In this document: positions 1 to 11,835 of the stretch, one piece after another
How the letters are laid out: each line of letters begins with the position of its first letter
How positions within the stretch are numbered: the stretch's first letter is position 1
Source: Coffea arabica
Lineage: Eukaryota > Streptophyta > Magnoliopsida > Gentianales > Rubiaceae
Direction: 5' to 3'
Length of the DNA: 64,000 bases
Assembly (NCBI RefSeq): GCF_036785885.1
Contig: NC_092312.1
Coordinates: forward strand, 22,028,001-22,092,000
Notes under the pieces: model-generated
Told to the model about the DNA's origin: nothing
Database searches by the model: none
What the model saw: only the letters and a program-made list of their open reading frames with translations
Translations under genes and position numbers: made by a program

Positions 1-330
1 TAATGTTTTTGGATGATTGAAAAGGCGGAAGAAACTTGTTGATTTCGTCTGTAATGCTGATAGGGGTATTTATAGTACTAATGCAACTCAAATCAGCCTT
101 AGATGCTGGAGCATGCAGATTGTATTTGCATTGTATGGGCGATTAGAGTTTTGAGAACTTTAGAAGGAAGAACAACTTATGGGTGCTATTTCGTACGTCT
201 GCCTCACATTTCTATTAAAATGAGGACAATGAAGAGAGGTAATTTTGTTCATTTTGCCATGTACATGAAGAGAGATATAAAAGCTAGAAGACAGCAACGC
301 AATGCCATAAGAGATAGAATCGGTTCAACT
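1..330 (-). promoter_or_regulatory. Probable promoter of an RGF-like paralogue lying just off the left edge
   Basis: This stretch is visibly homologous to the 5' flank of the RGF-like gene at 3733-4090. The shared block ggtatttatagtacta (65-80) matches ggtatttgtagtacta (3825-3840), and further matches follow in the same order, for example gcatgcag/acatgcaa and attttgccat before an atgaa-rich stretch. Read on the minus strand, 65-74 is a good TATA box (TATAAATACC). In the complete copy the start codon lies 93 bases downstream of this box, so the start codon here would fall about 30 bases outside the window. The promoter role and the paralogue are inference; the homology is seen directly. Confidence 0.6.
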
Positions 331-1856
331 TCAAACAATAACTAGAGTTTTGTGGGAAACGTATATTTATTAGAAGGTATTCGTTTGTTCACATGAGTAT
401 TATTTATGGAGATACAAGGCAAGGAAACAACACTTTGGAAACTATACAAAATCCTTCATCTAAAAGAAGCACATTATCCATCGAATCAATTGATCAAGTA
501 GGGTGGTTAATTCCTAATCGAGTTTGTAGTTTATATCTTTACAAGCACAATCAATTAGCAAGAGCCTCTGTCCAAACTTTGTTTTTCTCATTTCTTGGCG
601 TGTTTGATATATATATCATGTTGAACATCTTGGTGTAATACGCTTTGGAGTTGTGAGTAAGACTATTGGATTCGTATTCTTTCTATTACAGTAGCTTGAC
701 TCTAATTGTACTGCTTCAGCTCTTACATTATACAAAACTTTCGGAATCCAAGTTTTAGTAAGGAGATTTATGAGATAACACTGGTCCAACTTAATTGTCT
801 TTGCCCAACCGTAATGTCTAGTAGTACTTGCCGTATTGAAGCATGTCTTCTGCACTGCATTATGCATATTTTCAATTCTAAGGTAAGATTTGTTTGTTCT
901 TTTTTCTTATTATAAACATAATTCAAATTCTCTTCACTAATAGCAGTGCATATTCACATACAGGTAGGTAAGACATCTGCAAATATACACCAGCTATAAA
1001 TCGTTTGTATGGTAGAACAAAGAATTTTCGAGTTTACAAGTAAATGATGGCATTTTCATTGAGTTATTTCATTTTTAGCTTTTTTGAGTAAGCGATGCTC
1101 CTAATTCTTGTGGATTCAAAGAATTAAGAATTGGTTTCAAGCAGAAATACCAATATGCAGTATTAAATTAGGGTTTTAACTAAATTGCAAAATTTCAGTC
1201 TCAAATTTGGGAATGGCTGAAACTCATACTCTTGATGAAACGGCCAGTACTTTCTTGGGATAGAAACTTTGTCCCATTTATCACTACCCATTGCATCTAG
1301 GCAGTTATTTAATTTACCTTTTTAAACGATTGACACCTTAATTTTACTTTTCTTAGAAAATATAACACATAAACCTCACTATAATGACAAATTGACTGCT
1401 GCAAAGTGGGGCAGGAAGGGCGACCTCCTCAAGATTTTAAAAATTATTTTAAAAAAATAAAAGTTTTCATTTATATCCTTATAGAAAATTAGAGTTTGCC
1501 TACCAAAAGTTAAAAATATTTTTAAATTCGCATAAAATGGTAAAAGATTTAAATCATATTCTTGTAAAAAAAAATAGTTTTAAAGTATACATATTTGTTA
1601 GTCTTGCCTTCCAAATCTCAATTTGGTTCAACCAACAAAATGTCCATCAATTATCCATTATTAGACGAATCTGAGATGTAAATATACAATCTATTGCCCT
1701 AATCAAATCGCCATGTATCTACCACTAAATAGTTTAGCACATCTAAAGAGGCAGAGAAAAGGGATGCATAACTGTTACTTTGTATTTTATCCTTTGTTGT
1801 ATCAAATCATAGAATTTAGACATAAAAAATATTCCTAATATTAGAGAAGCTAGGTT
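331..1856. other. Intergenic, no gene recognised
   Basis: AT-rich sequence with frequent stops in all frames. The short open frames here show no recognisable domain, splice structure or signal peptide. Confidence 0.6.
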
Positions 1857-1982
1857 AGGCTTAATTTTCTCACAGGAAAATGGTTGGATTGAGTGGTAAA
1901 GTGAAATGGATTGTAAGTAGAAGATTTTAGGTTCAAAATCTCCCACTTGACACAAAAAAAAAAAAAGGTTTAATTTGCTCAC
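1857..1982 (+). mobile_element. Short tRNA-derived SINE with target site duplication
   Basis: The body (1874-1965) starts with a tRNA-like A-box region (tggattgagtggtaaag), has a B-box-like segment (ggttcaaaatctccc) about 45 bases on, and ends in a run of A. It is flanked by 17-base direct repeats at 1857-1873 and 1966-1982 that differ at two positions. Only about 92 bases long, so it is either a very short SINE or a copy of little more than the tRNA-related head. The structure is seen directly; the family is not identified. Confidence 0.65.
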
Positions 1983-3161
1983 CTTATTATGATCCTAAAA
2001 TCTTTGCAGTGGTCCATGAGAATTATTTCAATACAATCATATTTAGTAGGTATTGTGTTGAACGGTTTCCATCAATTCGTTATGAAATTTGTTTTTTTTT
2101 TTATCAAAAAAGAAACATAGGTATTGTACGAAGATCTTTGCTGTAATCCATGACAATTATCTCGTAGTGCAACCACAATTAACCATAAAGAGGTTTTCCT
2201 AAGTAGGCTGGAATGCTGGATTATCTTGAACAGCTGATCATACATAGTAGTAGAATTGAATGCTCCCAACTAATCCACCGACCAATCCAAATATCTTCTG
2301 CGAAATGTTAATTGACATAAAACTGAAAGTGCCGACAGCAACCCATAACGACATTCTCGTAATGAATCAATGAATACTTAACCACCAACCCCAAAGGCTA
2401 AAGCTGCCAACGAACATGGAAGATATAGGAAATATCCCTGATTATCGTTGTTCTCTTAATTTGGCATTCTCCAAATATAGTTATTGATTTACAAGCAGGA
2501 TACATTGATGAAAAAGGGCCTTGTTTTTATCCACTTTGATCTGAACCAGTACTTTTTTTTTCCATGCAAGAAATAAGAAGATTGGATTGCATCCCAGTTC
2601 TGCGACGATCAATGCATGAATACTTTTGATTACAAGCAAATCCTCTTCCGTGTTTGATTTCCTTCATCCTCTAGTAAAGCTGTACAAATCCACTTTGTCG
2701 TTTCATGTGGACAAACTCATATATTCATCTTATCTTGCTATCAGTTTCAATTAGTCGAATGATCATGCACCATGAATAGAGGGAATATCAAATTTAGAAA
2801 CCAAAACATAGAGCTTCTAATGAAGGAAAATGTAGTAGTAGTATGTGGGCTTACTCAGCCTCAATTTCTTCAAAACATAACTCAATTTACAGTAGTTGAT
2901 TAAGTCATTTGATCGACGGGACATCATTAGAGCATCAAGTTCATGGTGCGATGTTAAAGTAACTACACTACAAACTGTTAAGGCTGTTAAACAGATCATG
3001 TCGATAGTAATGAGCACTGATCATGAATCATGATCATCAGGGGATCAGCCCAGAGATAACAAAGCTAACTTCTCAAAAACTTATCTGCTTTCAGAAAGGT
3101 GGTAGAATAGTTATCGTCAGATACAGCAGAAAATGATGGATGAGCAGCTCAACATATATTG
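1983..3161. other. Intergenic, includes the 3' flank of the RGF-like gene
   Basis: No gene is recognised. The right-hand end must hold the 3' UTR and polyadenylation region of the minus-strand RGF-like gene, but its limit cannot be placed. Confidence 0.5.
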
Positions 3162-3732
3162 CTAGTTGTGAACTGGAGGATGTGTCTGGGGTGGATCATA
3201 ATCCAAGTTGAACCCCGGTTGCGGCTCTTCTCTTTTGCGGTGAGGCAACATCCAAGAAACAGTAGCAATAGACTCTGTTTGAACAGCATGATCATCATCT
3301 CCATCTTTAATTTTCTCATCATGATCACCATCTTTCACCTCATCTTTCTTTTCTGCAAGCTTCTGAGCTTTTCTCCCTTGATTGTTCTCATTCACCCCAT
3401 TTTCCGCAGGGGAGTTCAGGCCTTCTTTGGGTGCTTCTGATTTGTTTTGGATCGAGGGTTTTTCGTTTGAGGAAACAGAAACCCTAGCAAGACTTGACTT
3501 CTCTTCATTCTGCGAAAAAGACGGCCCTAAAACTTTTAATTTTTACTATCAACCATATCAAGTTACAAAATAAAGTGAAATCCTCTAAGCAGTATTTACT
3601 AACCTTGCTGGAAAAATGGGAATTTTTTGCCATGTTGCTCTGTTTATTGATGGCGCCAATTGGTCGAGCATTACATGAATAGATAGCAACAAATAGAAGT
3701 AGAAGAACAATAGAGAAGGACGTGCTTGACAT
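3162..3732 (-). CDS. ROOT MERISTEM GROWTH FACTOR / GOLVEN / CLE-like (RGF/GLV/CLEL) peptide precursor
   Basis: Two exons, 3732-3604 and 3509-3162, are joined over a 94-base GT-AG intron in phase 0 and give 158 residues. Residues 1-22 form a signal peptide with a hydrophobic core (SIVLLLLFVAIY). The middle is a charged, variable propeptide rich in K, D and E. The last 13 residues, DYDPPQTHPPVHN (146-158), fit the RGF/GLV/CLEL mature peptide pattern: N-terminal Asp-Tyr, the usual site of tyrosine sulfation by TPST, two Pro-rich positions and a terminal His-Asn. In this family the secreted peptide is perceived by RGI/RGFR receptor kinases and controls root meristem size, gravitropism or lateral root initiation; which of these applies here is not known. 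The start was chosen because it gives the signal peptide. The peptide lies at the extreme C terminus with no trailing residues. CLE and PSY/CEP families fit less well because of the DY...HN ends. Confidence 0.87.
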
Positions 3733-4090
3733 TGGAAGTGATACTAAGTGATGAATCTGACTAATGGTCTAGCAACTGAAAGGAGGAAACAAAATTTGTT
3801 GGTTTCTTCTGCACAGCCGGAAATGGTATTTGTAGTACTAAAATAACCAAAATGAGCATTAAATGCTGATCAAATGGTTCTCTTTGAGGAACATGCAAAT
3901 GTATGGGGGATGAGAAGTAAGTTGGAAGATGAAGATATGGGTGGCCTTCTTGTATGTCTCTTTCAGATGTCTATCAAATTGGGACCAAGAGACAGAAACC
4001 CCACCAAGGAAAGAGAGGAGGACTCGCTGAATTTTGCCATATATATGAATATGAAGAAAGAAATAAGAGTCCAAAAAGAGAGATTTTTGT
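3733..4090 (-). promoter_or_regulatory. Promoter and 5' flank of the RGF-like gene
   Basis: Upstream region of the minus-strand gene starting at 3732. A TATA-like box TACAAATACC lies at 3825-3834 on the minus strand, 93 bases from the start codon. The region is homologous to bases 1-330. The paralogous copy has the more canonical TATA, so this one may be weaker (inference). Confidence 0.5.
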
Positions 4091-4139
4091 TCCTTCAAAG
4101 TTCAAAGCATTAAGCAATAAAAGTAGAAGATCATGAGAA

Positions 4140-5326
4140 GGTAAAAAGAAAGAACAAGAGAAACAATAAAGCAAGAGCCTGTCGAATTTTTGTGTCCACC
4201 GAGGAACCTCATTTCTTGTCGTGTATGAATTTTGTGGTGTTTCATGGCTTGTGGTTCCTGGTTTCTAGCTCTTGCCCACCATATTCCATGAAAATCTTAT
4301 GAAGATCGATGATTATTCTATTCCAAAGAGCGAAAAAGTAAGTAGCCTTTTTAAGTTGACGAAGCACCAAGATTTGCAGTACAATAGTTTCACTTTGCAT
4401 GTCCCCTGACCCCCAACTTTTAAATTGAGGGAATGATCGATTAAGTACTAAAAACAAACCTTGGTTCTTGTGTTGCTCGATCAGCTTCAACGCTAATCAG
4501 AACGTAATTCGTTAATAGGAGAAGGATTAGAAGGAAAAGGAGAAACTGCAACCCCTCTTTGTATGTTTTCTATGCAAATATAACCTATCCTGTTGACACA
4601 TGGAAAAAGACATTCTTGTGTACAAAACTGTTACCACCACCCCCAAAAAAAAACCCGCCGGGGCAAAAAAAAAAAAAAGTGTTAATTTTTGGGGTAAGTT
4701 CCCTGTATTTTGGTTGGACTTTTTGATGGTTTAGTAAAGGGGTTAGCAATTATCATTTAAACGTAATTTGACCTCTGCTATTGTAGAGCAAGAATCAGCA
4801 GCCTATGACTAGTTGACCGAGAGTCGTCACTATGGCAAATATCAATAAACATTTCTGAGACAAGTGTTGTAAAAATTCGTTTATGGAGCGATTAAATATC
4901 GAAGTAATAGCCAAAATTTGTTAATCCCTTCACGAAAGATTTGTATGCTAAATGCTGAAATTATAAAGATACGGTTTCTTGAAAGCTAATTATTTGACAA
5001 GAGATTCTTTGTTATAATATTTTCCGTTACACTCGTTATATTATTTAGTTGATTGACACATGTCCCATGCAATAATGAATAAGAATTTGAGTTTTAAAAT
5101 ATTTCTTCTTGTCACTTTAAAAGTTGTGTGATATAATGTAACATGAAAATATGTAACTAAAACCTCAAGTGTAATTATCCTTCTTACTTGTTCATGTAAT
5201 TGAAAACGTTAAATGAAAATTCAAATAGGCTTCTTATTGTCTTGACACTATGAGAGTTTCAACTGTTCCTTCTCTTTTCCATTTTTTTCCCCATTTCAAG
5301 CAAGAAAATAGAACGCCAATATAAGT
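4140..5326. other. Intergenic, no gene recognised
   Basis: AT-rich DNA with homopolymer A and C runs near 4640-4680. No coding region is supported on either strand. Confidence 0.55.
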
Positions 5327-5500
5327 TGGTTCAATTAGTAAGAACGATCTATCTTTTGACAAAAGATCTTGTGTTCGAATCCCGCTATCAATATAAAAAT
5401 TGTGTTAGTAAATTATCTGTAAAAAATTTTATGATATATAGCTCTAAACCATGCTCTGACCCGTGATAGTGATTGAAATCAAGTCCTTCCACGTAGACAT
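5327..5500 (+). mobile_element. SINE-like tRNA-related element, family also at 34195 and 37620
   Basis: An A-box-like segment (ttggttcaattagtaaga) is followed about 45 bases later by a near-perfect B box (gttcgaatcc). The stretch aligns in order with the better-bounded copy on the minus strand at 34195-34413, sharing the gatc/caaaagatc core and the ttcgaat B box. No clear target duplication or A tail was found, so the limits are approximate. Confidence 0.45.
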
Positions 5501-6271
5501 GGACCTAAAACGGAAGAAATAGCATGTATATGTGGGGGGTTCCAACTTCCAATTTAACATAGACCTAAAGAGGAAGAAAGGTGAAAGCACGGACAAGACT
5601 CTGAGGACAGAACAGAAGTCACAGAACGAGACATTATTGTTATATGGCCTATCCCTCCCATGTTACTCTTGTCAGGGACATTGGAGAACGCCCTAAACGG
5701 ACCATCAATAACGGTCACACCCGCCACGTTGCACCTATCCAGGAGACTCAACTTGCCACGTGGTCATAACCCCACATAGGCCGCCAAATATTTTTTATGC
5801 ACATATATATATATATATGGTAGTAATTCTCTTAGGACTAGGTGGTCGTTTGAAGCAATGTAATAACCATACGAAGAATGGATCCACCGTAGAAATCGTC
5901 GTAAGTTAATCATTGAGGACCAAAAAAAAAAAAGAAAGTGAGAAGAAGAAGCATATAGACAAAATTTTGCAAAGAAATAGTAGCTCCTTTGTTTCTCGAG
6001 AAGAAGAAGAGATGGTAAATATACACTTATACATGGATAAATAAACAATCGTTCTACTCTTTAACTAGTATTTGATGCATGCATGGCTATCTACAGCAGT
6101 TGTTCATACTAATGCATAATTCTAACTGATCAAGAATCCTCTTTAATCTCAGAAAATAAACAGGAAAAAAGTGAAACCATGCACCAACTCCCTAATTGCT
6201 TCTTCGTGTTGATTGATTTGTTTTCTTTCGATCACTTGTTTGTTCCACTTTAGTACTTGAAGTTTACAGTT
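5501..6271. other. Intergenic, no gene recognised
   Basis: Contains a short (AT)n run at about 5803-5818. Open frames are short and show no domain. Confidence 0.5.
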
Positions 6272-6317
6272 CACACACACACACACACACACAAAATGGT
6301 GGTGGTGGTGGTGGTGG
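6272..6317. repeat. Compound microsatellite (CA)n-(GGT)n
   Basis: About 11 CA units are followed by about seven GGT units. It is a likely polymorphic marker. A Val-run reading of the GGT part stops after a few codons, so it is not coding. Confidence 0.85.
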
Positions 6318-6698
6318 ATTAGAGCGACGGCGGGACAGCAGAGGTTACCGAGGCGGCATTGGGATTCATTTTGCAGAATACTCTGTTTGGCGTTGACAAT
6401 CGGATCAAGCTCGTGTGTGTCTTGTTAAAGCCAAGCATTCTTGGACGGCTCATCACCGCTGTCCCCACCCTAATCTTTCTTTTCTTTTTTCTTTTTTCTT
6501 TTTTTTAAATCCTAGACTGGAAACCATGCATTAATATCAGTAAAAATATCCATCACCGTTCCAAATTAACCAGTTAATTGAAAGTCTTGTACGCGGACAC
6601 GGGTGAGTGTGAATTTTTCTTGAAGAAAGCTGGGACTTGGGACTTGGAAGCAGTGGTGGTCCTGGTGGATGTCCACAAGGCTTGTCATCTCATCCCTC

Positions 6699-6732
<34 letters not shown>

Positions 6733-9700
6733 TTCCATGTAATTAAACCCTGGAAAGAATTTAGCTATATAACTTGCAATTAATGTACGTTTAATTTTGT
6801 AATGTTTGGACCTGTTTGATCCTGATTTCTGTTGTAAAATTGTGGAGTACATACAGTCAAATTAACTGATCTTATTTCTGGTAGTACTAAGCCTACAAAA
6901 ATATCAAATTAGAATCCACTGCACCGCCGCCTCACAGTTTTTAGTTACAAATGGTAAATCAATACATGCAGCAGTATGTAATTAGTTTGACATGTAATGT
7001 AAGAAAACAGGAAAAAGGAAATGTTTCAGTTGGACAGATTTTTAGCTTGATAGTACGTACCTGATAATTGGCTAGACCCTTTTTATATTCATTATGAGAA
7101 AACCAGTCATGCTTCTTTTGTCCGAAAATTTTTTTTTTTTTTCTCTAAGGTAATAAACAAAAACAATCAGGTGCGTGCAGCAAGAAAAACAGCAAAAATG
7201 CGGTTCTGAACCATAATTAATACGAAAGTTCTTAGCTGATTCTTTTGCCCATCCTACTTGTGGGACAAAACTGCACGGCCGGGGTCTAAGGCAGCAAGAT
7301 ACAACGGACTTAATCACGCAATGCCTTCACGACAAATTTCCGAAGGCAATCTTGCTTAGCCAACAATGTGAGTACCAAAGAAATAGATTACTCCACTTGT
7401 TAAGTGGTTCTTTCGGAGTAACCAAGAAACATCTATACGTACGTGCTTCGGTGCTTAGCTTGTCAAACAACTTCAACGGTTCCAAAATCCAAACGACTCT
7501 TAGGGTGCGGTGCAAAACATTTTGGATTAATTTTATATATGCTGTCAGTACGTAGTGTCAGTATATATAACATCACCAGTAGATATATGACATGTCTAAA
7601 ATTTGAATAATTTACTACAAGATTCTTTGAGTTTCGAAACTTGTACACAATTAGTACAATGGACTGCTTGAATAAAAATAACATTGATCTAAGAGACTCA
7701 ATAGGCATAATATCAAAATTTAGAGGCCAAAATTGATTTTTTTTTTTTTTTTACTTTCTCATTTGATTGACACATTTGCATTTTGTTTCTTTCTCTTTTT
7801 TTATTTTTGAATCAACCCAAATGTTTCTTAATAATAAGTTTCAACCCTTTCTTTCTTTTTTCTCTCTTTTGAAGCAGAAATATTATTGTTTGGCTCACAA
7901 ATATGGCAGGAAAACTATAATTAGCCCTCACTAAGCGCATACAAATGTTGCTAAACCATTTGTGATGATGCTAAACCATTTATCATCATTTTTTTCACAC
8001 TATGTAGAAAAAAATAACCAAAGTTTCCAAGACGTGAAACGGTGAGAGTGAAATCAGCAGTTGTTTTTTTCCTTAGGCTTTCTGCAAGGGAAAAGTGGGC
8101 AAAAAGTAGCAGCAATGGAAGAAGAAACAAAGAAGGTGAGAAAATAAAGGTCCTTATCAATCGGTAGTGCAAATTGGTCGCTAGTACCTGGGATTCATTT
8201 AGAAAAGCATTTTCCATCCAACAAAATTTCCATAAAGAAAGAAAAATTTACTGAACGAGTCTCTTGCGTTCCTTAGTGTAAGCGCCAGATTTGCTTCTCT
8301 AGCTTCTTACTAGATCAACCAAAAGGCCGACTGCATGCCATTACGCAACAAGGAATCTTACTTAAAACGATTAAAGACGTAAAAATTCTGGTACTCTACT
8401 AAACTAGTTATGAAACGCAATCAGTTTTCTAATCTCCTAAGAGCGCGCAAATAAGACTTAATTTCCACGCTGTTCTAAGTCATTACAACAATTTAGTTTC
8501 ACCCCAAACTTTCTTTTGAGAAACAATTCAGTTGGTCTTTCTCAAGTTTGGTCGCTGTGAACGCTTGGATATTTCTAAGTATGTAACCTAAGGAATGGAG
8601 GGAAGGATAGAACAGAAATCAAACGCTCTTAAAAAATACTCGCCACGGTAACAGTGATATAGTGCATTCTAGTTAGCATTTTGAAAATTGGATTGGATTG
8701 ATCATTTCGATCAATTGAACCGTGAACCAATTATGGCCCGATCCGATTTTATATTTAGCTTAGGAGGTCAAATAAGTTGGTGAAACCAGATCAAGAATTG
8801 ATCAAACCAGTTAAAAGCACTAACAAATCAGCCTTTGAATTGATTTTCACCAAATATTTCCTTTCTTTATGTATTATTTTTATCCAAATAATTTGATATT
8901 AAAATAACTAAATATTTTTAAAATCGTTGAGCCAGGGTTGAACCGACTATCGGAAACTCATCCGATTCATTTGTCAGTTTCGGTTTCAAAGCATTTTGAT
9001 TCTAACACTAAAACCAACTATAATAATATTAAGCATGACTATTATCTAATCATATAAATTGGCATTTTTATCTAACATCCCTAACGTATGGGAAATACTA
9101 ATGGAATATTATTAGACATAATTTTTAAACTCGATCCGGCCAGGCAGTTCAACGAGCCACCTAGGCAGGCCAACTTAATAGTTAAACAAAATAAGAAGTC
9201 AAACCTACGAAATTGGTCGGCTCAATCACAGTTTAACTACCAATTCTACTATTTCATGGGCCTTTGAGGTTTATAACTTTTCAGTTGGAGGAAATGCAGT
9301 AAGTTTGCTAAGCAATTTCCTTCTGTTACTTATGTTTTTCTTTGAAATTTTCAAAATTTATACACGTAAAAACTTAAATATAGTATTTTTCTATGATATA
9401 ACTATAGTTCAACCAATGAACTTTCGGATGAACTGTTAACTTGTTTAAATAACTATGTTATTAGGGTACAAATGTTGAAGAAAATGGTGAGGCCAATTTA
9501 TACAGGTATACCAAGTTGTACCTTCAATTTGAATTCTTTTTACAACTCGTCAAAAAATCTTCGAAAGTTGAGTAAAATGCAATTTCGATATTCAAACTTT
9601 GACTCTTAAGCGATTCTGATATCCAAACTTTAGATGAAAGCAAATCTGATGCCTAATGTTACAATATTTAAGCATATTTGGTATCCTTAACAGATTTTTT

Positions 9701-10167
9701 CGAAATTTGTACATGCTATCATGTGTTTGACAATGAAATCATAAAAAAAAACTTTAACGTTGTTACCAAATTGAACGATCTTGAAATTGCTACTTCAAGC
9801 TCTTCATGTAAAACTAAATTTCACAAATTTTTTTCCCGATTCCATGGTTGAATCAATAAAGGCTCGACTAAACTAATGTTCTCAAATTTTTTTTATTAGA
9901 GAGTACGGAGAGAAAAGGGGAGTTTTGAGTGTGTATCATTAGCTCAATTCTAAGTTATTTTGTTCTTAAATGAATGACCATATTCTATTAGTCCTTAAAT
10001 TGGCCCATCAGGTTAGCACTTTTTTTAAATTTTAAAAAATTTCGCTGCTGGGCACAGACATCACATGATTTTTTTTTTTTTCAATTGGAATTTGAAAAAA
10101 ATCAGTCAAATGTATTAAATGTGCTTAAATATCGTAAATTGAGGACTAGATTTGTCTTCATCCAAAG
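6318..10167. other. Intergenic gene desert, degenerate repeat relics only
   Basis: No supported gene. Includes a run of about 30 A at 6701-6730. The stretch 8650-9250 has repeated motifs (ggttgaaccg, ggttcaacg and similar) suggesting an old, unclassified repeat. Confidence 0.5.
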
Positions 10168-11093
10168 TAGGGTGCCAAAACCGCCCATGGGTCAATATTT
10201 CAAATACCCAATTCTACTCTAGAAAGTTTGAGTCTACTTTAGTTTTACATTTACTAATAATTACAACTTAGTGGGGATGGCCCGATCTTGGTCCATCCGA
10301 CCCTATAATTCAAGGGTTGGGTTAGCGTTGTGCATGGGTAGAATTGGGTATGAACTCAAAAAATAGGCTCAATATTAAAGTTGACCGAGTTTGAATAACA
10401 CTAAGCTATCCGATCCGCATCTTGCGGGTCAGCCATTTTCTGATCATTACTCGCCCTGCATATTAGGTACCCGTTGAGATAGGGTCGGATCAACGAGTAC
10501 TCGCCCCGTCCCGCCTTATTTATCATTTAATTTTTTAAAAATAATTTATACTAATTTAATTTTATATTTTACACATTCATCTAAGATTTAATAAAAAAAA
10601 TTTTCTCAAAAGAAGTCTCCCACCAAGAAACAAGCATGCAAATAGAATACAAGATAAAGGAAAAAAATTAAAAGATTTCAAAATCAATAAAAATTTGAAA
10701 TAGTAGCACATTTTTTTAAATATATGTTCCACATTAATTAAACTCTTTTCTATAAAACATAAGATCATGATATCTATAAATGAATCTTGTAAATAAACTA
10801 TAGTCTCTCATATTTGTAATGCAATTGGTTCAATGAAATTACTTATTTAGCTCTAAATTATTATTTTATAGTATATATATAAATAAATAATAAAAAATAT
10901 ATGTGGCGCGAGTCGGGTATTCGCGAGTTTTTAATTATGTGATCCTAAGTTCCTAACCCGCCTTGTATTTTAGCGGATACTCGACCCTCTTTTGACTCGA
11001 TTAGATAATACAAATCAAGTATCATAACTTTCGAATCGAATTAGATAGAATGTGATAGATTTTCAGAATAGCAGATAATTTTGTTCACCCCTG
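10168..11093. mobile_element. Possible non-autonomous hAT-type element
   Basis: The left end reads tagggtgccaaaaccgcc and the right end, inverted, reads caggggtgaacaaaattatc. Both resemble the (C/T)AGGG(T/G)TG starts of plant hAT elements. The interior has GC-rich runs such as gcgggt, actcgcc and gggtcgga typical of such elements. No matching 8-bp target duplication was found, so this may be two relics rather than one. Confidence 0.3.
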
Positions 11094-11603
11094 CTCTTTG
11101 CTTCAAAAATTTAATGGAAGTTAAGCAGGTCATGGAATCCGAATAAGCGTTCAAGAAACTTGAATATGAAGGAAAGAGAGGAAGGGCTCAACATCTATAA
11201 AAGGGCTTAGTTGACCATAGACTGTGAATATGTGATTGTCCAAGGTGCCAAGCACTTTGTGGTCCTACTTGGACAGCGTCGGCCTGCTCCAAATTAAAAG
11301 GCCCTCTTCGTTTAAGTCAATTTTCTGCTCGTGCCATGGCAAAAGCCGATTCCACCCAAACCGTCTAAATTGGGCAGTCAAAAAATAGATAAATTTTGTT
11401 AACAAGATTTCCTTAAATAGGTTAATAAGAGGATTTTATGGTGCTATTGCATTCCTATAAATTAGGCATTTGGGCGGGGCAACGTTAAGAGCTTCTTTCC
11501 ACCGAATAGCAAACTAAGCCACAATAATACATTCAACGCCTGATAGTTGGGGGTGGACCGATGGGGAAAAAAAAAAACCACAATGATACCTGGAGCAAGA
11601 AGC

Positions 11604-11835
11604 AAGCAAATTGCCCCAAGGCATATGGCGCAGCAGTTGAGGGGTCGGCCTTGAGTTGCTGGTTTCCCCACTAATCGGAGTTCAATTCGTGTCCGCTGCG
11701 TTGCATATCTTGACTCGTCCGAGAAAGCTGTATGGGGCTATCGGCTTCCCTCCGATTTGGTGTGCCGGCTCGGGTCCAAAGGGCTCGGGTCGGGGCATGT
11801 TTCGAGCTACAAAAAAAAAAAAAAAAAAGCAAATT
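11604..11835 (+). mobile_element. tRNA-derived SINE with 9-bp target duplication
   Basis: The body begins at 11613 and ends in an A tail of about 18 bases. An internal Pol III A box (tggcgcagcag, 11626-11636) fits TRGYNNARNNG and a B box (gttcaattc, 11680-11688) fits GWTCRANNC. Direct repeats aagcaaatt flank it at 11604-11612 and 11827-11835. The body is GC-rich against AT-rich surroundings, which also marks it as an insertion. Confidence 0.75.

Noticed and set aside
103..345. 80-codon open frame at the left edge
   Set aside because: It lies inside the promoter-like region homologous to 3733-4090, where the matching frame is not kept.
5327..5400. Possible tRNA gene, because A and B boxes are present
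   Set aside because: No acceptor stem or anticodon arm could be paired; it matches the SINE family at 34195.
5764..6048. 94-codon frame on the minus strand
   Set aside because: Low complexity, with a (TA)n-derived part, and no recognisable protein or splice context.
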